Assembly: GCA_947179195.1 (NCBI GenBank) | Contig: CAMXAS010000002.1 | Coordinates: 1 to 34,208, forward strand | Direction: 5' to 3' | DNA: 34,208 bases | Source: an uncultured Bacteroidales bacterium | Lineage (GTDB): Bacteria; Bacteroidota; Bacteroidia; Bacteroidales; P3 | In this document: positions 27,701 through 34,208 of the stretch, piece by piece | Layout of the letters: the number at the start of each line of letters is the position of its first letter | Position numbering within the stretch: the stretch's first letter is position 1 | Made by a program: the position numbers and the translations under genes | The notes under the pieces: generated by a model | What the model was told of the DNA's origin: nothing | The model's database searches: none | Seen by the model: only the letters and a program-made list of their open reading frames with translations

Positions 27701-28999
27701 CACCGAAGCGTCGAACCCGGTCAGGAAATCGTAGTAAGGCAGATTGAAGATGCCGTCGGCGCCGTCCAAATAGCAAGGCACGAAAATGACCTTGACCTTG
27801 TCTTCGGTCCGGTTGTGCAAATCGTCTAAGCGGAGGCGGTTCAACACCGGGTCATGCTCGCTGTCGCTCAGGTAATGCGTGCTGAAATCGTCGGTATGCG
27901 CCTCGCCCACGGCGATGCCTTCCTGTTGCAGACGCTGCCGCAAATCCTCGCGGGCGCCGGCATGGCCGGAGGGCACGGCGATGAACGCGATGACCTGACG
28001 GTTCAGGTCGGGGCGGCGGTTGAGCTGCGCCAACGCGTCTATATAGAGGTCGATGCCTTTGTTCTTGAATTCGTAACGGCCGCTGTTGAGCACGAAGAAC
28101 GCATCTTCCGCCACCGGCACGTTCAACAAGGCCTCGCTCACGCGGCGCAGCACCTGACGGGCTTCGCGCCGCTTGGTCTCATAGGCCTCGCCCTGCGGCA
28201 CGAAACGGTCTTCAAAACCGTTGGGCGTCACCTTATCGACCCCCTTGCCGAAGAACTGCAGGCATTCGCGGTCGGTAATGCGGCTCACGGTCGTGAACGC
28301 GTCGGCATGGAGGGCCGACAGTTTCTCCATCGAGAATTTGGCGCGCACGCCGAATTTATACGACAACTCATCGCCGTTATACGTCTGCAACGCGCCGTAA
28401 AGCGGCAGCGCGTTACCCGCGATGCAACGGCCCAACACGGTGGCGTGCGTCGTAAAGAGGGTGGCCACGGCCGGCACCTGTTTCTTGAGGTAGAGCACGC
28501 CGGAGCCCGTCATCCATTCATGGAAATGGGCATAGACTTTTTCCTGCGGGAAGACCGTATAGTTGTAGAACGTCTCCACCACGCGCGCGGCGGCATAGCC
28601 GAACAGCACCGGTTCGATGTAATCCCACTGACCCGACAGCGAATCCAACTGGAAATCGTTCCAGAAATCGGACAGAATCGCGTCTTTCCGGGCAATGAGC
28701 GACATGAAATCGACCAGTATGACCACCGGCTTGCCTTCGGTGTTCCAACGGCCGACGCGGAACGAAACGCCCTGGCTTTCGGCGTAGGCGCGCCAGCCCT
28801 CATGCAATTTCTTATCTTCGATAAACTCGCGGTTATCGCGGTCTTTCCACACATCGGGGCCAATCAGGAAATAGCGGTCGCCGAACATCTGCTGCATACT
28901 GCTGACCTTCGTCGATATAACGGTATATATACCACCCACTTTGTTGCAGACTTCCCAGGAAGTCTCGAACAGATAACTGTCTGCTTTCTTTGTCATCAT
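24749..28999 (-). CDS. fused glycogen synthase (GT3-like) / alpha-glucan phosphorylase (DUF3417 + GT35)
   Basis: N-terminal [21 protein letters not shown]...[27 protein letters not shown] (GT3); middle/C-terminal [32 protein letters not shown] (DUF3417), [61 protein letters not shown] (PLP-lysine region). Confidence 0.93.
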   Translation of the reverse strand: [1416 protein letters not shown]

Positions 29000-29028
29000 A
29001 AATGCTTTCTATGCTTGTTTAATGCTTT

Positions 29029-30204
29029 TTAATCCAATCCGAGACGCTGCGAGAGGTCGGACAAAACGTTCATGTAGTTGATATAGCCGTCGTAAGGGCT
29101 GTCGTAGGGCCGGAGGTAACGCGGCGAGGGCGTGTCGGAAAACCATTTCGTACTCATGAAATGCAGATGGTCGGAACCCGTCAGGTACATGAAATCCTTG
29201 ATGAGTTCCTTGTCTTTGGTCTTTTCGACGGCGGCCCACATCCGTTTCAGGTTGGCCACGGCGTCGCGCTGCATATCGTTGCCGTAGCAGGCCGTCAGGT
29301 CGCGTTCCTCGTCCACGCACGAAATGGGCGTCGGCACGTGCAAATCGCCCACGGGCGTCTGTTTGCAGAGTTGAGAAGGCGTTACGAACGCATAGTCCTT
29401 GCGTTGCGCCACCTGGTCAATCAGGGCGGAGAAGAACGCGAAGATGCCGCTGTCCTCCGGTTGGAACTCGCCCAACACGGCATAGTCGATGCAGAGCACG
29501 ATTTGCGTGTCGCCGGCTTCGGCGTCCACGGCCTGCAGGAACTTCTCGACGGTATAGGGCCACTGGTCCCAATTCCGGTCGGAGAAACGCAGCGAAAGGT
29601 TTTCGCTCAGCGCCGGGTCGCGCAACAAGAGCGGCAGGCCCGTTTCCGGATGGGCGTAAAGATAATGCGGGCTCTTCCAACCCAGGATATGGCGCGCGCC
29701 TTCGGCCACCATGCCCTTGAACTTCATTTCGGCGGCCCATTGCCCGATTTCATCGCTATATATCAAATCGGTATTCAACAGCACCGACGGCGTTTTCTTG
29801 AACACCGCCCGCAATTTCTTGCGGTGCGCCTCCACCTGCGAGCAGAAGAAATTACGCGAAATCAGCGAACCCAGCGAACAGGAATAGGGTTCGGCCAAAA
29901 ACTCGACTTCCTTATGGGCGGCCAAGGCCTGGAAGTCGCCCAGCAATTCGGGCGCATACCACTGCATCTGGTCCATGGCCGTGCCCGAAAACGCGAACGA
30001 GAACGCGAATTGCTTGGGATAACGTTCCAAGGCGTCTTTCATCAAGGCATTGGCCTTGTTGTAGGACTGCTCGGCAAAACGCTTCAGCGCGTATTTATTT
30101 TGGTAGTCATCGTAATAGTCGTGGTTCTCGCCTATGTCGAAAAAACGGTATTTCCGCAGACGGAACGGCTGGTGTACTTTAAATATTAAGGCTATCTTTT
30201 TCAT
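29029..30204 (-). CDS. glycoside hydrolase family 57 protein (alpha-amylase-like)
   Basis: IALIFKVHQPFRLRKYRFFDIG, FSFAFSGTAMDQMQWY, EFLAEPYSCSLGSL, IVLCIDYAVLGEFQPEDSGIFAFF. Confidence 0.92.
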   Translation of the reverse strand: MKKIALIFKVHQPFRLRKYRFFDIGENHDYYDDYQNKYALKRFAEQSYNKANALMKDALERYPKQFAFSFAFSGTAMDQMQWYAPELLGDFQALAAHKEVEFLAEPYSCSLGSLISRNFFCSQVEAHRKKLRAVFKKTPSVLLNTDLIYSDEIGQWAAEMKFKGMVAEGARHILGWKSPHYLYAHPETGLPLLLRDPALSENLSLRFSDRNWDQWPYTVEKFLQAVDAEAGDTQIVLCIDYAVLGEFQPEDSGIFAFFSALIDQVAQRKDYAFVTPSQLCKQTPVGDLHVPTPISCVDEERDLTACYGNDMQRDAVANLKRMWAAVEKTKDKELIKDFMYLTGSDHLHFMSTKWFSDTPSPRYLRPYDSPYDGYINYMNVLSDLSQRLGLD

Positions 30205-30242
30205 AATCTTTCTCTTTTAGCTTGTCTTTATGTTGAACCGGA

Positions 30243-31565
30243 TTATCGGTCATGCACGGCCATTTCATAGACCTGCAGGAGGTGCTTGGCGGCGGTTTCC
30301 CATTTGAGCCGGTTCACTTCCTCGGCGCCGTAACGGCGGAACATGGCCGAAAGCGGCGGATAGTGCAACAGCCCGTAGATGGCGTCGGCCATGGCATCCA
30401 CATCCCAAAAGTCGATTTTGAGCGCGTGTTCGAGAATCTCGGATACGCCCGACTGTTTGGATATGACGACCGGCACGTTGGAGCGCATGGCTTCCAAAGG
30501 CGAGATGCCGAAAGGCTCCGATACCGAAGGCATGACATAGACGTCGCTCATGCGGAACATCCGGTCCACCTCCGGGCCTTTGAGGAAGCCCGCGAAATGG
30601 AAATGCGAACCGAGTTGCAGGGCGGCCACCCGCTCCACAATGCGGTTGAACATATCGCCCGAACCGGCCATGACGAAATGGACGCTCGGGTCGCGCTGCA
30701 GAATCAGACGCGCGGCCTCCACGAAATATTCCGGCCCTTTCTGATAGGTGACGCGGCCGAGGAACGTGACAATCTTGCGCTTGGGCGCGGCCTTGCCGCG
30801 TTTGCCTCGCGTAGCCGCCTCCGGTTGCGCCGGCGCGGCGGGTTCGGCCGCCGAGGGTTCCACGGCATTATAGACCGTATGCACCTTTTCGGCAGGAATG
30901 CCGTAACGGTGGATGACGATGTCGCGCGTATAGTTGCTGACCGTGATGATGCGGTCGGCCGCCAGCATCCCGCGCCGCTCGATGTCGAACACGCGCGTGT
31001 TGACGTTCTCGCCCGTGCGGTCGAATTCGGTGGCATGGACGTGGATGACCAAGGGTTTGCCACTCACGCGCTTGGCCGCGATACCGGCCATATAGGTAAG
31101 CCAGTCGTGGGCATGGATGACGTCGAACTGCTGTTGGGCGGCCACCGTGGACGCCACCATCGCGTAGCGTTCCACCTCTTCCATCAGGTTCTGTTTATAC
31201 TGACCCGAAAACGTGAACTTCCGCTTGGCGGAAACCTCCCCCGACTGCCAACTGCCGCTTTCCGAGCGGTTGTGCAACGAGAAATAGTCGTCCAGGCCGA
31301 CATACGGAATGAGGTTGGCGCCGATTTGGATATAGGTCAGATTCTTCCACCACGATTCGTACATCGGGTGACGCAAATCCACCTCCACCTGATCGGCCGA
31401 CACCATGCGCGCCACGCCCTGGTCTTCGTCGCCATAAAGTTTGGGGGCCGTGAAGATGACCTCCACGCCTTGCGCCAGCAAGCCCCGGCACATACCGTAG
31501 CACGCCGTTCCCAAACCGCCCGTGATATGGGGCGGGAATTCCCACCCGAACATCAATACTCTCAT
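30243..31565 (-). CDS. GT4-type glycosyltransferase, glycogen synthase-like
   Basis: MRVLMFGWEFPPHITGGLGTACYGMCRGL, VIHAHDWLTYMAGIAAKRVSGKPLVIHVHATEFDR, FLGRVTYQKGPEYFVEAARLIL, VMPSVSEPFGISPLEAMRSNVPVVISKQSGVSEIL. Confidence 0.92.
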   Translation of the reverse strand: MRVLMFGWEFPPHITGGLGTACYGMCRGLLAQGVEVIFTAPKLYGDEDQGVARMVSADQVEVDLRHPMYESWWKNLTYIQIGANLIPYVGLDDYFSLHNRSESGSWQSGEVSAKRKFTFSGQYKQNLMEEVERYAMVASTVAAQQQFDVIHAHDWLTYMAGIAAKRVSGKPLVIHVHATEFDRTGENVNTRVFDIERRGMLAADRIITVSNYTRDIVIHRYGIPAEKVHTVYNAVEPSAAEPAAPAQPEAATRGKRGKAAPKRKIVTFLGRVTYQKGPEYFVEAARLILQRDPSVHFVMAGSGDMFNRIVERVAALQLGSHFHFAGFLKGPEVDRMFRMSDVYVMPSVSEPFGISPLEAMRSNVPVVISKQSGVSEILEHALKIDFWDVDAMADAIYGLLHYPPLSAMFRRYGAEEVNRLKWETAAKHLLQVYEMAVHDR

Positions 31566-33532
31566 GACTGCAACATTTCATTGATTCGTAAAAGGGCGGC
31601 CACGCTCCACGCCTGCGAAACGGCGCCGCGCGGCGCATGCGGCGGATTGCCGTCGTATATCTCGGACACGGTGCCCATGCAGAGTTCGCCCAAAGCCGGC
31701 TCGAACTGCTGCCATATCTTTTCCAACATCGGCCGCGCCTGCTCGCCGTAAACGGCTTGGCAAGCCTCGGCGAACGGCTCCAACAGCCACACCCACACGA
31801 TACCCTGGTGGTAACGGGCGTCGCGCGTGGGTTGATTGCCTTCGTAAACGCCTTCGTAGCGGCTGTCCATCGGCGCCAACGTCCGCAAGCCGCGCGGCGT
31901 TAAAAGCATCTGACGGACGTGTTCCACGACCAATTGGCAGATTTTATTGCTGATGGCCTTATACGGCAAGGCGGCCGCAATGATTTGGTTGGGGCGGAGC
32001 GAGAAGTCGCCCCGGCCGTCCGACACGACGTCGGCCAAATAGCCGTATTGTTTGTCCCAGAATGCGGCCTTGAAACGTTCGGGGAATTCGGCCATCGGCC
32101 GCTCCCAACGCGACAGGAAGCCGGCCGCGCCCGCCGCATCGTATTGTTTGAGGCTGTCGGCGATAAAACAGAGGGCGTTATACCAAAGCGCGTTGATTTC
32201 GACCGGTGCCCCGGCGCGCGGCGTAATCGGACAGCCGTCCACCACCGCGTCCATCCACGTCAGCGCCTTGCCCGGCTGGGCGGCATACACGAGGCCGTCT
32301 TGTCCCAAACCGATGCCCGCATGGGTGCCGGAAGCGAAACCGTCCACGACGGCCATGACCGCCGCGCCGTACTTTTGCCAGATGCGCGGCCGCTCCGGTT
32401 CCGGCACGGCCATCATGTAACGCTGTACGGCATGGACGAACCACAGCGGCGCATCTACAGAATTGTAGGCGGCTTCATCGCCCGTGCCCACATTGGGGAA
32501 CAAGGCACCCTGCCGGTCGGCCAGCATCCCGTCCAAGACGGCCTCCGCCGTTTCGAACCGTTTGGTGGACAACGTGAGCCCCGGCAACGCGATGAACGTA
32601 TCGCGCCCCCACGGCCCGAACCAGGGATAGCCCGCCATTATCTGCGTCCGCCCCTGCCGTTGCACGATCAGGTCGGCCGCCGCGTTTTCGAGGCAATGCA
32701 ACGCGCTGTCGGCCGGCTGCGCCTGCCGCCTGCCCTCTTCGAAAGCTTCGGCGAAATCGCGCAAGGCCGGTTGGTCGCCGAACGAAGCCACCCCGGCCGT
32801 TACATAGATCGTTTCGCCCACCTGTATCGGCATACGGAACAAGCCGGGCGTAAACCAATCTTCCTTGAAAGGATAGCCGCGCTGTTCCTCCTGCCAATAC
32901 GTGATATCGTAGTACCAGTCCGGCTTTTCCTCAAAGCCGAGCCCGTACATCCCTTCGATGAACAAATCCGAATAACCTTCGTAGAGCCGCAATTTGATGC
33001 CGGACGGCAGGATTTGCACCTGCTCGCAGGCCTTGGCCGGCCGCCGCAACACCTCGTGCTGGCGGCGGAACACGCAAAACGGCCTTAATTCCAGGATGGT
33101 GGGCGAATGCGCCTCTTCCAACGTATAGGCGATGAACAGCCGGTTGAGCCGCTTGTGCATCAGCAGTTCCTTGCGCAGCAACACGCCCCCCACGCGATAC
33201 CACCAGCACGGATGCGGCATCAGGGAGAATTTTTCCAGATACTTATGACCTTTGGGTTCGTAGATATCGCCATAGCGCGTCACGCCGAGGTGGAACGCCT
33301 TGCCGTGCTGACGGACCGTTTCCTGCATCTGCGCGAGCAATACGTAGTTGTCTTGCCCCAAGTTCGGTTGCGGCGCCACATACAGCCCGTGGTACTTGCG
33401 CGTATGGCAACCCGCCACCGAGGAGGCCGCGTAGCAACCGTTCTCGCCCGTACAGAGCCACTCCCGTTGCAGGGAGTCGGACAGATTGGCCAACTGTATT
33501 TTATCCAAAGACAGGTCGAAATGATGTTTCAT
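31562..33532 (-). CDS. amylo-alpha-1,6-glucosidase / glycogen debranching enzyme
   Basis: EWLCTGENGCYAASSVAGCHTRKYHGLYVA, IMAGYPWFGPWGRDTFIALPGLTLSTKRF, SVDAPLWFVHAVQRYM, EINALWYNALCFIA, RYHQGIVWVWLLEPF. Confidence 0.94.
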   Translation of the reverse strand: MKHHFDLSLDKIQLANLSDSLQREWLCTGENGCYAASSVAGCHTRKYHGLYVAPQPNLGQDNYVLLAQMQETVRQHGKAFHLGVTRYGDIYEPKGHKYLEKFSLMPHPCWWYRVGGVLLRKELLMHKRLNRLFIAYTLEEAHSPTILELRPFCVFRRQHEVLRRPAKACEQVQILPSGIKLRLYEGYSDLFIEGMYGLGFEEKPDWYYDITYWQEEQRGYPFKEDWFTPGLFRMPIQVGETIYVTAGVASFGDQPALRDFAEAFEEGRRQAQPADSALHCLENAAADLIVQRQGRTQIMAGYPWFGPWGRDTFIALPGLTLSTKRFETAEAVLDGMLADRQGALFPNVGTGDEAAYNSVDAPLWFVHAVQRYMMAVPEPERPRIWQKYGAAVMAVVDGFASGTHAGIGLGQDGLVYAAQPGKALTWMDAVVDGCPITPRAGAPVEINALWYNALCFIADSLKQYDAAGAAGFLSRWERPMAEFPERFKAAFWDKQYGYLADVVSDGRGDFSLRPNQIIAAALPYKAISNKICQLVVEHVRQMLLTPRGLRTLAPMDSRYEGVYEGNQPTRDARYHQGIVWVWLLEPFAEACQAVYGEQARPMLEKIWQQFEPALGELCMGTVSEIYDGNPPHAPRGAVSQAWSVAALLRINEMLQS

Positions 33533-33569
33533 ATCTCAGATTTTTATCGCTAAAAACGGTTTTTATCAA

Positions 33570-34208
33570 CTAAAATGCTTCTTCCTTAATCCGACCGTCC
33601 GCACACATGAGGATGCGGGACGGGAATTTGCTAATCATCAGAAAATCGTGCGTGGCCAACAGGACGGCGCAACCGCCCTTGCTGATTTCCACAAGCAGTT
33701 TCATGATTTCTTCCGAGGTGCCGGGGTCCAGATTCCCCGTCGGCTCGTCGGCCAAAATCAACTCCGGATTGTTGAGCAAGGCCCGCGCGATGGCCACGCG
33801 CTGCTGTTCGCCGCCCGAAAGCCGGTACGGCATCTTGTAGGCCTGCGTTTTGAGCCCGACCTTGTCCAACACCTCTTCGATGCGCTGCTCCATCGCGGCC
33901 TTGTCTTTCCAAGCCGTGGCCTTGAGCACGAACATCAGGTTGTCGTGGATGTTGCGGTCCATAAGCAGTTGGAAATCCTGAAACACGATGCCGATTCGGC
34001 GCCGCAGATACGGAATGTCCTTATCGCGCAAGCCATCTAAGCGCTGGCCGCAGACTTCCACCTCGCCCGCCTGTACCGGCAGGTCGGCGTAAAGCGTCCG
34101 CAAAAGCGAACTCTTGCCCGTGCCCGTCTTGCCGATGAGATAGACGAATTCGCCGCGCCGCATCGACAGGTTGACCTGCGACAGAATCAGATAGTTTTTC
34201 TGATAGAC
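33570..34208 (-). CDS. ftsE: FtsE-like ABC transporter ATP-binding protein (N-terminus cut by window edge)
   Basis: Walker A LIGKTGTGKSSLLRTL, FQDFQLLMDRNIHDNL, signature LSGGEQQRVAIARALLNNPELILADEPTGNLDP; open frame continues to 34208 (VYQKNYLILSQVNLS). Confidence 0.85.
   Translation of the reverse strand, partial: VYQKNYLILSQVNLSMRRGEFVYLIGKTGTGKSSLLRTLYADLPVQAGEVEVCGQRLDGLRDKDIPYLRRRIGIVFQDFQLLMDRNIHDNLMFVLKATAWKDKAAMEQRIEEVLDKVGLKTQAYKMPYRLSGGEQQRVAIARALLNNPELILADEPTGNLDPGTSEEIMKLLVEISKGGCAVLLATHDFLMISKFPSRILMCADGRIKEEAF

Noticed and set aside
1-34208. CRISPR array, tRNA/rRNA, integrase/transposase, toxin-antitoxin or defence genes
   Set aside because: None recognised in the sequence or ORF track; the window is mainly conserved core genes.

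Overview
This 34.2 kb window is a gene-dense, mostly housekeeping segment from a Bacteroidota chromosome. TAnnTTTG-type -7 promoter elements and typical Bacteroidales gene neighbours (DUF4295, DUF3276, DUF5683, GIN-domain protein, long NusB) support this. In order: comEC (partial)-spoIID-like-lpxB-nth-two OM beta-barrels (minus); serC-serA (plus); rimO-ftsY-DUF4295-rpmG and a GIN-domain lipoprotein (minus); tsaB-anmK (plus); a GH3/serine-hydrolase fusion-dapB-DUF5683-parB-parA-DUF3276 (minus); pdxS-pdxT-nusB-yajC-coaE (plus); a glycogen cluster (GT3/GT35 fusion, GH57, GT4, debranching enzyme) and an FtsE-like ATPase (partial) on minus. I saw no CRISPR, tRNA/rRNA, prophage, transposase or obvious defence system. 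The most unusual items are non-canonical: (i) an 87-bp antisense overlap of anmK with an acidic C-terminal tail on the GH3/serine-hydrolase protein; (ii) a ~120-bp MITE-like palindrome between serC and serA; (iii) a pdxS leader with two identical 3' partners competing for one 5' segment; (iv) a terminator-like hairpin abutting the ftsY start codon; (v) a 1416-aa glycogen synthase-phosphorylase fusion. All assignments come from reading protein motifs by eye; no searches were run.
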